From Bufo bufo (taxonomy: Eukaryota > Chordata > Amphibia > Anura > Bufonidae), in assembly GCF_905171765.1 (NCBI RefSeq), contig NC_053392.1, positions 345,232,995 through 345,296,994 on the forward strand: a stretch of DNA of 64,000 bases, read 5' to 3'. Position 1 is the stretch's first letter. Every line of letters starts with the position of its first letter. Below the pieces are notes generated by a model. The model ran no database searches, was not told where the DNA came from, and was given only the letters and a program-made list of their open reading frames with translations. Below, one piece after another: positions 41,579-51,809 of this stretch. The position numbers and the translations under genes are program-made.

Positions 41579-42109
41579 TCAGTTGTTTCACACTTGTTTG
41601 TTATGTATATAATTCCACATGTGTTAATTCATAGTTTTGATGCCTTCATAGTCATGGAAATAAAGAAAACTCTTTGAATGAGAAGGTGTGTCCAAACTTT
41701 TGGTCTGTACTGTATATTCTAATGGACTGTCTACCTTGTACAATGTTATAATATACTTTCTATGTTAGAAAGTATATTATAGTGCATTTTTATTGTGCAG
41801 CAGTTGTGTGCGATTCTGCTGCGATACTGCAGGTATATAGAGGGACAAGCGTTATTGGAACAAATAATTTCTACTGGTGTGATGAACCAGTCGCCCCCCA
41901 AAAAACTGATTGAAGCGGGGTGTTATATACCAATATACTTTCTTTATAGTGCATTTGGGTACTGTATAGTGCATTAGCGCATGCGCGTACACGAAAATTG
42001 TATTACCGATATTTCGCATTAAATAAAATTATCAATGGAGATCGCAAATTTGAATAATACATCTGGTATGTCACTGTCCATGTTGTGGGACTATTTGTGC
42101 ACTTCTAGT

Positions 42110-42266
42110 AATTATTTCTTGGCTGCAAATATGAGCTGGAGGTTTTTCAGGTTCGCCTGCCATTAAAATGAATGGGACTCGCCGCAAACTTGCGGTTCGC
42201 GAACATTTGATCGTGTTCGTGCGATCGCGTTCACGAACCGTCCTGGCAGATGTTCGTCCATCACTA
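42110..42266. repeat. End of a GTTCGCGAAC-type repeat
   Basis: TTCGCCTGCCATTAAAATGA, GCGGTTCGCGAACATTTG and AGATGTTCGTCCATCACTA look like the inverse partner of the repeat that starts near 38943 (GCAGTTCGCCCGG). The whole may be a long non-autonomous element broken by others. Confidence 0.4.
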
Positions 42267-42394
42267 TTGAGAAATACAAAGGCTTTGGCAGTTGAACTAG
42301 AATCATTTTCTAACCTTGCTGGACATAACAATTACAACATACAAATATATGAATGGACAGTAGAAAAGTCTTTCTCATGATTGTTTTACACCTG

Positions 42395-42735
42395 TAAACA
42401 AGACCAGAGACCATCTTCTACATCTAGATGAAAGAAGTTTTCATCATTATTGACGGAGATTATTTTCTGTAAGAGCAGTGAAACTATGGAACTCTATCAT
42501 ACGAAGTCGTGATGGTCGATTCATTAATTCAAGTTCAAGAACAGTTTGGATGCCTTTCTTGAAAAATATGTCTCAAGTTGTGGGTTATAGATTTCTGAAG
42601 ATGGGGCGTTGATCCAGGGATTTATTCCCATATTTGACATTGGGAAAGATTTCTTCCCCTGTATCTTCTTTCAACACCTTATCAACTATGTACTGTAACT
42701 ATGACTCTACGAGTCAGTTCACTAATACATGAATT
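42395..42735 (+). pseudogene. CR1-like LINE 3' fragment
   Basis: Remnants resemble the C-terminus of the better preserved LINE at 48546-49275: a segment equivalent to RAVxLWNS (AGAGCAGTGAAACTATGGAA), then TTGATCCAGGGATTTATTCC and an ATCAACTATGTACTGTAACT tail. Frames are broken. No endonuclease or RT core is present. Confidence 0.45.
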
Positions 42736-42741
42736 AACAAG

Positions 42742-43329
42742 TGTAGAAAGGCGCAGGGGCCGTCATTGATGGAAGGTATGTATCACCGAGATTCCTGGCC
42801 TCGGTGAGGTAAGAGCCGGTAGATTTAAGTGTCAGCGGCAGCTAGTGCTGATTGACACTGTTTGTTGTTAGTGTGGCTGTAAAGCCGATCCGGACCGGCT
42901 CTTACTGGGAGCAGCCAAAGTGCTGGGTGGGTGGCTACTCCCCACGCTCCAGGCCGGGTCTTTATTGGCCTATATAAAACCCAGCCAGCAGTCTCAGCTG
43001 GGTGTGGATTATCCTCCATCTGACAGTGGAGCACTGTTAGTTTCTATGTGTTTTGAAACTGAAAACTTGTGCCGTGCTAAAGGGCTGAGAAATGCCTGCT
43101 GGGAAACAGGCCCTAAAGCTTGCGGTGGACTGCGGGTGGAAAAACTGCTGACCAGTTGAAGGCTTTTGTTCTGTGGACTTTTTATGGTGTGAACAAACAC
43201 CAAGACTGCAAGCCGTTACTTTTTGTTTTTCCCTATGTGTGAATAAAACACTGAACTGTTTAAGTTAAAGACTTTGTGATTGCCTCTATACTACATCCGC
43301 TAGCCTGTCTACCAGAGCAAATTCCCACA
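42742..43329 (+). mobile_element. Solo LTR, 588 bp, with 4-bp duplication
   Basis: Begins TGTAGAAAGGCGCAGG and ends CAAATTCCCACA (TG...CA), flanked by CAAG at 42738-42741 and 43330-43333. It carries a TATA box (TATATAAAA at 42971-42979) and a polyadenylation signal (AATAAA at 43242-43247) in plus orientation, as an LTR promoter should. No internal gag-pol sequence is attached, so it is a solo LTR. The short duplication would suit a Gypsy-type element; class is inferred. Confidence 0.75.
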
Positions 43330-43333
43330 CAAG

Positions 43334-43885
43334 CTAAAGATTTTCAAAATGCAGAAAAAAAATCATCAGGCTTTATTATTCTTTATTGGCCATCTAGTGC
43401 ATTCATTAGATAATTCATGGTAAATACTGTTTGGGCAGACAAAACCTCTCATTGATCACTGAATGATGTATTGTTCTTATTGGCATTATAGTGAAAGTAT
43501 GCAGAACGAATATTTTTTTTGTACCTTTTAGTACTCCATACCAAAATGAAAGCCATTTTTAGAAGCAGACAAGCCGGTTTTAGGAAGCATTCATGCAGTG
43601 ATATTTTTAAATAAGTAAAACAATGCTGTGTCTGTGTATAACAGGTAAAGCTTTGTGTGTCATTTTATTCTAAATTGTATACTATTTACGCAGCTGATGC
43701 CTTTGATCATAAAAGTAGATTCACCATTGTCAGTAATTCCTAACCTCGTTTCCAGGGGAACTTCTGATAATTTCATCCCCCTGCAGCCAAACCATGTCTG
43801 CTGCTAAGTGAAAGCGATTGCTGTCTGTCTTTTGGGCACCAGGTTCCATGTAGGCCTGGTTGGGAATCCTTGTAGTAGGGATTTG
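43334..43885. other. No feature recognised
   Basis: AT-rich sequence without convincing open frames, inverted ends or known motifs. Confidence 0.4.
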
Positions 43886-44037
43886 CATAAAAAGATTTTT
43901 TTTTTTCTCTCTCTCTCTCTCTGTATCTCTTTATCTATTTATCGCTCCTATCTATTTATCTCATATCTAATCAATCACATATCTAGCTATCTATATATCC
44001 ATCTCATATCTATCTATTCCATATCTATCTATCAGTA
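43886..44037. repeat. Microsatellite block (CT)n and (TATC)n
   Basis: A T tract followed by TTCTCTCTCTCTCTCTC and then imperfect TATC/TATCTA repeats to about 44037. Confidence 0.9.
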
Positions 44038-44256
44038 TTGACAGACTGGCTCACTGTACAAGCTGGATAATATTGGCATATTGTGTTGTGCTGCCATACG
44101 CAGGACGCCACGCCACGCCACGCCACGTGCTGCCACACGCATGACGCCAGGTGAATACCTACTGTTGATCCGTGCCTAAGTAGACATTGATAGCGACTGA
44201 TTATCGCTCTGTATACATTTTAAAAGTATTGATTCTGACTACCATCCTGTATAATG

Positions 44257-44299
44257 GTCCTCTGAGGATTTGGCAGAGGCCAATGAAACGCGTCAGGAC
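44257..44299 (+). ncRNA. Hammerhead ribozyme motif, intact core
   Basis: In order: GTCCT (44257-44261), CTGAGGA (44262-44268, fits CTGANGA), stem II TTGGC-AGAG-GCCAA, GAAA (44285-44288), CGCG, TC, AGGAC (44295-44299). Stem I GTCCT/AGGAC pairs fully; stem II pairs five bases; stem III is the palindrome ACGCGT with no loop, a layout that would need dimer formation. The predicted cleavage is after C44294. About 340 nt downstream a tail TTAAATGTTATGTTTTAATT resembles the polyadenylation end of the unit at 44972-46013. Such motifs are known from Penelope-like and related retroelements. Confidence 0.78.
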
Positions 44300-44971
44300 A
44301 TCTGTTTTGAGCGGACTATGTGTTCCCTCTTCTTTTTCTTTTTCTGAGCTGGTTGACGAAGCTGGGCAGTCACTGTTGCCTTTGAAGAGGGACACTTAGT
44401 GAGAGGGGATTAGTAGATAGATATAGGGACGTATAGGGTCAGAGACCCAGTATCTGTGTTCCATATATATCACTATCATATCCTCTATCCTCTGTTGTCT
44501 TTAGTATACCTTATACTATGGCATGCTAATCAGTGGTTGCATCTTTTTCTTTTTTGGTGCAACCTTTGTGTATACAAACCTCTGAAATCAATGTACACTG
44601 GCCTACTACACCTTTTAATGAATTATTTATTAAATGTTATGTTTTAATTGCGGTAACCTACCTATTGTGAACTATTATTTTGAATATGGTCACCGATGAG
44701 AATATAAGGCTTTGACTATAGCAACTTGGTCCAGTAAACAGCTGACGTGCCTTTATATTATTGCTTCCCTTTAATAGGGCAAACAGTCATATGGGAGTTT
44801 GGTAACTACAAAAATGCAGCCAAGCCTGTATAGTAGCTCTTATAGGTCACAGTACTTTCTGGTTTCTGTCATTTCATAAGTACACCCATTGCTTATATCT
44901 ATACTTCACTGCATTAGACATGCTTGAGGTCATTTATCAAACTGGTGTAAAGTAGAATTGGCTTAGTTGCT

Positions 44972-46013
44972 ACCCCCACCGATGGGAGCGTGGTTACAGA
45001 CCATATGACTAGCGGCCCGTATCCACTGGAAGTGAAGTAACCTTACTAACTAGTGATCCATAATGACCAGACTGGGTGGAAATTGGGGCACGCAAGTGAC
45101 CACTAATGAAGTGTATGACATATAGGAGATTGACGTAGCACGATACCTTGATGTGATGTTGACACATGCAATCAAATATAGGCAATATGTGCAACACACT
45201 AGTTTGAGGTTACAATTGTGTCATTTAAGTGCTGAGACAAATAGCTGAGGGGATTTGGAGGTACCGCTATCTAAACATATCTTCTGGTCTAGACTTGGAT
45301 TATAATCATTATGTTGTGGTTTAATTGGCATTAACCACCGGTATATATTGTCACCATCTATGTGTCTGTCTGATGCCGATTGGGACAAGTGTTGAATGTC
45401 CCCTGATGAGCCTATCAATACAGGGCTAAACGCGTTGGGACTAAGGGACCACACGTTGACATGTTGATGTATTCCAACTGTCAAGGTACCCTTTCTTTGT
45501 AATAGTAACCACTCATGAGAGAGTTGGTAGCACATTTGGCGTTTGATTGGACGGCTTTTTGCTGTTTAACACGGTTATCAATAAGGGTATATGAAGTTTA
45601 TCATCATATATAAACTTTAATATCTGTGATACATTCCGCATTTTTTTTTTTTTTCTATAACTAGATTAGGCCACATTACCAATTGTAGACCATCCCATCG
45701 AGGTGGGTCAGTATCACCTATTTACAGGGCCATCCTAGGGTATATAGGAGGTTCCTGAATACGGGATCGCCCCTATCGGGGCTGCCATTCCGTTTCTTAG
45801 GCAGGGACCCGAATTCAGGGTAAGTAATAGGGTAAGTGCCCCAAAGTAGGACTGCTACCCTGCCTACGAAACAGCCCCTTCCTACATCATGGAAGAGTGA
45901 TGACCATCGAGTCCCGACTATATATATTTTTGTTGTTTTTGTTTGACTTGTGTTTTTTTTTATAATAGCATAATAAAGGTTACGTTTTATACTATAGTGG
46001 AACTCTGTGATTG
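44972..46013 (+). mobile_element. Hammerhead-bearing retroelement-like unit, 1.04 kb, 9-bp duplication
   Basis: The unit is flanked by TTAGTTGCT at 44963-44971 and 46014-46022, and the host MITE holds that sequence once, so both borders are supported. It starts ACCCCCACCGATGGGAGC and ends with an AATAAAGGTTACGTTTTATA segment followed by about 30 nt. A hammerhead motif lies about 426 nt from the start. No open frame encodes a recognisable protein, so it would be non-autonomous. The variable-length duplication suits target-primed reverse transcription; this mechanism is inferred. Confidence 0.65.
45398..45441 (+). ncRNA. Hammerhead ribozyme motif, one core substitution
   Basis: GTCCC (45398-45402), CTGATGA (45403-45409), stem II GCC...GGC, then TAAA where GAAA is expected (45427-45430), CGCG, TT and GGGAC (45437-45441). 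Stem I is fully paired and stem III is the palindrome ACGCGT. The G12 to T change in the catalytic core should impair cleavage. Confidence 0.65.
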
Positions 46014-46142
46014 TTAGTTGCTTATAGCAACCAATAAGATTCCACCTTTTATTTTCCAAAGGAGCTGTCAAAAATGAAAGGTGGACTCTGATTGGTCGCT
46101 ATGGGCAACTAAGCCAGTTCTACTTTACACCAGTTTGATAAA

Positions 46143-46675
46143 TGACCCCAACTGTTTTTAAGCTCAGGATCCCCCTTTATGACATTCATATGCTAATGGT
46201 GAATATGGATGAGGATTGTCACCTGAAACAATTCCTTTAAAGAAACATTTCCTAAATCGTCTACTTCTAGAAAAAACTAAACATTTTCTATTCTGCCCAG
46301 CTTTTCCCCCATAGAAATCACTAGGAAATATTGCCAAATCGTGGATAAAAAAGGCTCTGTTCACATTGCGCTTCAGTTTTATGTCTGGGGAAACCTCCTG
46401 GACCAAACATAAAACCTTCATGCTCGGTCAAGCATCACTCCCAGCGGCTGGTTCATTAGTCAGCACGCCGGGAGTTCAGGCTCCTGTCCCCACCAGGCTC
46501 TGAGGGAGCAGGTCAGGCAGAGGCCCGCAGCTCCCAGCCCATCTCTCCTATGCTGATAGAAGACGGATGTCCTTTAGCAATGGTCATTTGAAAGAGAACT
46601 GCTAAGCCTAAGTTTTCTACCACAAATAAACATTTTCCCTAAATAAAGTATATAACAAAAATGTTCCCTGTCACT
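46143..46675. other. No gene recognised
   Basis: The stretch contains AACAATTCCTTTAAAGAAAC near 46230, possibly a MITE end, but no defined element or coding exon. Confidence 0.35.
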
Positions 46676-46683
46676 GTCCCTAC

Positions 46684-47955
46684 CAGGGCCGTCTTTAATA
46701 TTGATTGGACCCTGGGCAAAAATGTACTTGGGCCCCCTGGGTCCCGCCTTCCCACACCCTTGCATGCAATCACGGTTTCCACCACAACACACACACAAAA
46801 AATCCACACACCTCGTAGAGTACAGTGAATGACTGTAATACTTTAAGTTCTGAAGACTCCAGCGGCTCAGGATCAGTGATCTAGGCAGCTGGGCTCAGGC
46901 TGGAAGTGGGCACCGCTCTGCAGGAAGGAGACCAGGGCTCGGCTCACCCTAGCGTTACAGTGCACCCCAGCACCCCACAGTATGCAATATAGCACCCTAT
47001 AGTATACAGCACCCCACAGTATGCAGTATAGCACCCTATAGTATACAGCACCCCACAGTATGCAGTATAAGTATAGCACCCCACAGTATAGAGCACCCCA
47101 CAGTATGCAGCACCTCACAGTATACAGTAGAGCAGTATAGCACCCCACAATATACAGCACCTCACAGTATACAGCACCCCAAACTATACACTATACAGCA
47201 CCCCACAGTATACAGTACAGCAGTAAAGCACTCCACAATATACAGCACCCACAGTATACAGCACCTCACAGTATACAGTATACAGCACCCCAAACTATAC
47301 AGAATACCGCACCTCACAGTATACAGTACCCCACAGTATACCGTAGAGCAGTATAGCACCCCACAGTATACAGCACCCCACAGTATACAGTAGAGCAGTA
47401 TAGCACCCCACAGTATACAGCACCCCACAGTATACAGTATAAAGCACCCCAAAGTATACAGGACCCCACAGTATACAGTAGAGCAGTTTAGCACCCCACA
47501 GTATACAGCACCCCACAGTATTTAGCACTTCAAAATATACAGCCCCCTACAGTATACAGCACCCCACAGTATACAGTAGAGCAGCATAACCCCCTACAGT
47601 ATACAGCACCCCACAGTATACAGTAGAGAAGTATAGCACCCCACAGTATACAGCACCCCACAGTATATAGTAGCTTACAGTTTATTAGTATAACAGCCCC
47701 TGTCACCTTTTCCTGATGTAATCTTCACAAAAAAAGCTCCACAGTTAAGGCAAACTTATCCTGCAACAACACTCCTGGTAGAAAGAAAGGACCTTTGGCA
47801 GGCAGGCATGGCATGGCAGCACCCCCCTGTATAGCTGACAGCCTGACACCCAGGGCAGTGGCCAGCAGGACTCAAGAGGCAGCTGCCTTGGGCCACCCAG
47901 GAGCAACTGGGCCCAGGGCAGCTGCCCCTTTTGCCCCTTGTTAAAGACGGCCCTG
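46684..47955. mobile_element. Non-autonomous hAT element with 8-bp duplication
   Basis: Ends CAGGGCCGTCTTTAATATTG and TTAAAGACGGCCCTG are inverse, flanked by GTCCCTAC at 46676-46683 and 47956-47963. Eight-base duplications and CAGGG ends are hAT hallmarks. The interior has no transposase and is largely a tandem array at 46959-47680. Confidence 0.88.
46959..47680. repeat. Tandem array of CAGCACCCCACAGTATA units
   Basis: Units of 15-17 bp (CACCCCACAGTATACAG) with higher-order blocks containing TAGAGCAGTATAGCACC. Minus-strand frames rich in LYTVGCCILWGA are artefacts of the array. Confidence 0.95.
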
Positions 47956-47963
47956 GTCCCTAC

Positions 47964-48545
47964 ACATTAGCAAAAAAAGAAAAAGAAAAAAATGAAATAC
48001 AGTGTTGCATCATCAATAACCCCTTAACCCATAACGCCGTACATGTACGGCGTTATGCGCCTGTAGGTGTATGGAGCGGGCCCACACCATACACATCGGG
48101 TGACAGGAAGCAGCGATAGCGCCGCCCCTGTCATTTAATCCCTCAGGTGCCATGATCAGCGCTAATCGCGGAACCTGTGAGTGAAGACAGAAAGATGAGG
48201 CCGCCATGGCAGCCTGGACGCTGCTGAAGTGATTCAGGCCAGCCATGGCATTCTCCATGCTGAGCTAAGCACGAAGTATAGCTCAGAATGAAGAGTGTAA
48301 AAATCCTATTCACCCCAATAGAACTCTCACATAACCATGTGAATGGAATAATAAAAAAGTTATGGCTATTGGAAAACAAAATTAAAATAGGCCTGGTCTT
48401 TAAGGGAATAATGGTCTATGTACTCCAGACAATATCTATCACTCATCTCTCTGCTATACCACTAGTAGTTTCCTGAACACATTTTGCTGATATAATCAAT
48501 ATAGTGTTGCCAATTTTACATATCAAAATCAATTACTGCATATTT
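47964..48545. other. Repeat-like stretch, no gene
   Basis: A hairpin TAACGCCGTACATGTACGGCGTTA lies at 48031-48054, beside AACCCCTTAACCCATAACGC, typical of the start of a dispersed repeat. Nothing coding is supported. Confidence 0.45.
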
Positions 48546-49275
48546 ATATGGGTTGCATCAAAAGGGGCATAGATGCCCGTGATGAGAACATATTCCTACT
48601 ACTTTACAAATCACTAGTCAGACCACACATGGAGTACTGTGTACAGTTCTGGGCTCCTGTAAACAAGGCAGACATAGCAGAGCTGGAGAGGGTCCAGAGG
48701 AGGGCAACTAAAGTAATAACTGGAATGGGGCAACTACAGTACCCTGAAAGATTATCAAAATTAGGGTTATTCACGTTAGAAAAAAAGACGACTGAGGGGA
48801 GATCTAATTACTATGTATAAATATATCAGGGGGCAGTACAGAGATCTATCCCATCATCTATTTATCCCCAGGACTGTGACTGTGACGAGGGGACATCCTC
48901 TGCATTTGGAGGAAAGAAGGTTTGTACACAAACATAGAAAAGGATTCTTTACGGTAAGAGCAGTGAGACTATGGAACTCTCTGCCTGAGGAGGTGGTGAT
49001 GGTGAGTACAATAAAGGAATTCAAGAGGGGCCTGGATGTATTTCTGGAGTGTATTACAGGCTATAGCTACTAGAGAGGGGTCGTTGATCCAGGGAGTTAT
49101 TCTGATTGCCTGATTGGAGTCGGGAAGGAATTTTTTATTCCCCTAAAGTGAGGAAAATTGGCTTCTACCTCACAGGGTTTTTTTTGCCTTCCTCTGGATC
49201 AACTTGCAGGATGACAGGCCGAACTGGATGGACAAATGTCTTTTTTCGGCCTTATGTACGATGTTACTATGTTAT
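48546..49275 (+). pseudogene. CR1/L2-like LINE ORF2 C-terminus and 3' UTR
   Basis: The frame reads LLLYKSLVRPHMEYCVQFWA then ELERVQRRATKVITGMGQLQ, ERLSKLGLFTLEKK, then after a one-step frameshift near 48810 MYKYIRGQ, KGFFTVRAVRLWNSLPEEVV and FKRGLDVFL. This is the region after the reverse-transcriptase domain in CR1/L2-group LINEs. It is 5'-truncated, as is common, and ends with a 3' UTR (GGATGACAGGCCGAACTGG...TGTTACTATGTTA). Inactive. Confidence 0.8.
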
Positions 49276-49651
49276 TCAGTTTAAAACATGAGATCTGTGA
49301 CCTCAAACAGAAGCCTGGCTATATGGTGAGCTACCCGAAGAATGAAACCCATATATGCTCTATTTGTACTCCCATGGAACCATCCATAGAACAAACAAAT
49401 ATATGACCCAGTTAAAATAAATATAATTTTCTAACTGTATTATTATGAACACAATGGGAGGAAAGAATAAATATTCACTGTCTGCATTTATAATGAAATG
49501 TGTTTTACCATGCTTGAAAAGCCCTTTGGAAATTAACAAACGTACATTCCAATAAGTTATTAATTGCTTACCAACTTACTAAATCAAATGAGGATTTAAC
49601 CGCTGGGGCCCCAAACAATCACCAGAAGGGAAGACAGGCTGGGGTCATAAG

Positions 49652-50253
49652 TGTCACGATCAGTGTGTGTGTGGAGGGGGAGAAACTCCACACTGAACAC
49701 AGGAGGGAAGGGGAACAGTAACTGGGCCTGGAAACTAGGGAAGGAACAGGTCACCTCCTAGACAAACCTAATCCGGGCCCTGACGACCTATCAATATGAA
49801 TAGACCGTGAAGGTAGGAATATTCATAAGCAGAATACCTAGGCCCTGATTTCCCTATAAGGCCCTGGAATAAGTATAGGACCAGAGACAACCCATTCCTC
49901 CCCAGATGGATGAATGGAAGTCTCTGTCTCAGGCCCAGATACAAAAATAGGGAAAATAAAAATACAAACAAACGCAACAATTAACTTCTGTAGAGATGGA
50001 AGAACAGGAACACCAGAGAGGATCTCACACCAGCTCAGCCAAACCCAAATAAGGCTATCAACCACATGGTCAGAAGGGTGGGGTGAGACTATAAAGGGTA
50101 GAAGTGATGACCACTGAGCAACAGCTGAGAAAAGGAAGTGGTCATTAACCCTATCAACACTGAATCAAGAGAAATCAAGGAGGCTGTTAGATTCCTCCAC
50201 GCTCAGCCAATCTCCTTGATTTCCTGACATCAGTCACCTGAGGGACCGTGACA
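49652..50253. mobile_element. Solo LTR, 602 bp, with 5-bp duplication
   Basis: TGTCACGATCAG...GGGACCGTGACA (TG...CA) is flanked by ATAAG at 49647-49651 and 50254-50258. A TATAAAGG box lies at about 50091 on the plus strand. No internal region is attached. The class is not certain; a 5-bp duplication suits Gypsy-type LTR elements. Confidence 0.75.
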
Positions 50254-51186
50254 ATAAGTGACTGATTATCCGCGTTTTTGCTGTCGTGGATTCTCGTGCG
50301 GTAAATTTGCAGCGTTATACACTACCAGCAAAGTAGATGAGACTTTCAGAATTCTCACCTACATGCAGCGTAAAAAAATGTGTCAGAAAAGCTGCGGCAT
50401 TGTGGTTTTGAAATCTCCAGCATGTCAATTTATACAGTGGATTTCTGTTGCAGATTTTATCTTTCTCAAAGGAGAAGGTGAAATCTGCTGGCTTTTCCGC
50501 AGCAAAAGCTTCACGTATTACATGTGGTTTTGGTGCTTTTTTTCCCTTAAGGATTTTCCATCATGTGTGTTCTATCTATATCTCTCTACATATGGCCATA
50601 TGTGCCACAGTGCTTATCCTACAGCATTCACACCCCTCTATCCTGGAGTTTGAGAGTGCTAAAGTGTTTTTATAGTCTTTCTGAAAAGATTTTTAGAACC
50701 CAGGTAGAGATTAATTAATTGGTTTCTCCAACTCAATTTGTCTCAGCAAGAGTTCTTCACCTGCAAGGGCCTGTCCTTGCTGCTGTACACGCTCCTCCTG
50801 CTGCTGGATTAACAGGGCCAAACATCTTAGATGGGCCTGACAATCTCTTACCTGCATCGCTGCTCGGAGAACTTCCAAAGCAGCGACCTGGAAGCCCCTC
50901 ACAGGTGTAGAACTGTGCATGACGAGGCCAAACGCTCATATCTAGATCCAGGGTATCAGGAGGACAGCAATCTCTTTTAGTTATGCCTCATTCATATGTC
51001 AGTGTTCAGTCAGTGATTTCCATCAGTGATTTTGAGCCAACACCAGTTTCGGCTCTAAACACAGAATAGGAGCAGATCTTTCCCTTATACCTTATGTCTG
51101 TGGAGGCTCCAATCCTGGTTTTGGCTCACAATCACTTATGGAAATCACTGACCAAAACACTGACGTGTGAATGAGGCTTTAAAGGG
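50254..51186. other. No firm feature; one protein-like frame
   Basis: On the minus strand, 50711-50920 encodes 69 residues with a helical, Gln-rich end (CLALLIQQQEERVQQQGQAL). It could be a retroelement gag or host remnant, or chance; splice signals were not convincing. From about 50978 an inverted pair (CCTCATTCATATGTCAGTG / CACTGACGTGTGAATGAGG) marks another MITE ending near 51180. Confidence 0.35.
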
Positions 51187-51189
51187 TAA

Positions 51190-51424
51190 GGGTCCATTCA
51201 CACGTCCGTTGTTTCTTTCCTGATCTGTTCTGTTTTTTGCTGAACAGATCTGGACCAGATCTGGACCCATTCATTTTCAATGGGTCCTGAAAAAAAATCA
51301 GACATTGAGCTGTCCGTTTTTTTTCAGGACCCATTGAAAATGAATGGGTCCAGATCTGGTCCAGATCTGTTCAGCAAAAAATGGAACAGATCAGGAAAGA
51401 AACAACGGACGTGTGAATGGACCC
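51190..51424. mobile_element. Near-perfect palindromic Harbinger-type MITE
   Basis: GGGTCCATTCACACGTCCGT to ACGGACGTGTGAATGGACCC, flanked by TAA at 51187-51189 and 51425-51427. The two arms of about 110 bp match almost base for base around a short centre (AGACATTGAGCTGTCC), suggesting recent insertion or arm homogenisation. Confidence 0.9.
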
Positions 51425-51809
51425 TAACTGTCATATTTTTTTTTATTTGCTAGTTTATTAGAGCCAGGCATGTATACCTGAGTTAGTATGTCAATGATTG
51501 CCAAAAGATCTGTAATTACCTTATAATAACAGCTTTCATTAATGTCCTCTGTCCCTTTCCACTGCTCCCTTAAAAGACAGTTGCTATGGCTTGTCTGTCT
51601 CTGGCTAAGAAGACAGATAGACGGAGGGGCGTTCCTTCATACTGCATGCCTGCATAAGGCTTCAGAGTGAGGAGGCGTGTCTCTCAGTAATTCAGGCTTG
51701 ATTGGCTGGCAGGGAGCTGCTGGCTACAGCAAGTGTGTATGGAAAGTGAGGGAAATCAGTTTTGGCCTCAGAGAACTGGCAGAGGAGCCATCTTGAGAAG
51801 GTCCTCATA

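Larger units (their letters stand above)
38463..41712. mobile_element. Composite between Tc1-like ends
   Basis: The left end CAGTACAGACCAAAAGTTTG (after TA 38461-38462) and right end CAAACTTTTGGTCTGTACTG (before TA 41713-41714) are the same ends as 37019-37957. The left arm is recognisable to about 38690 and the right arm from about 41579. The 2.9 kb between is unrelated: a GTTCGCGATTCGCC-containing repeat from about 38943, a MITE at about 39787-40092 and a foldback repeat at 40095-41578. It may be one element that acquired or was invaded by other repeats, or two deleted copies. Confidence 0.55.
44926..46142. mobile_element. MITE split by a hammerhead-bearing insertion
   Basis: Left GGTCATTTATCAAACTGGTG and right CACCAGTTTGATAAATGACC are inverse ends; inner TTAGTTGCT...ATAGCAACC and GTCGCTATGGGCAACTAAGCC also pair. 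The left half is interrupted at 44971/46014 by the insertion 44972-46013. Confidence 0.75.

Noticed and set aside
43886..44037. Frame with LSLSLCISLSIYRSYLFISY
   Set aside because: Translation of the CT/TATC microsatellite.
46873..47528. Minus-strand frames rich in LYTVGCCILWG
   Set aside because: Artefacts of the CAGCACCCCACAGTATA array inside a hAT element.
48031..48054. Perfect hairpin TAACGCCGTACATGTACGGC as a terminator or regulatory site
   Set aside because: More likely part of a dispersed repeat; there is no gene context.
50711..50920. Host exon with Gln-rich helix
   Set aside because: No convincing splice signals and no recognised family; left only as a note in the surrounding region.
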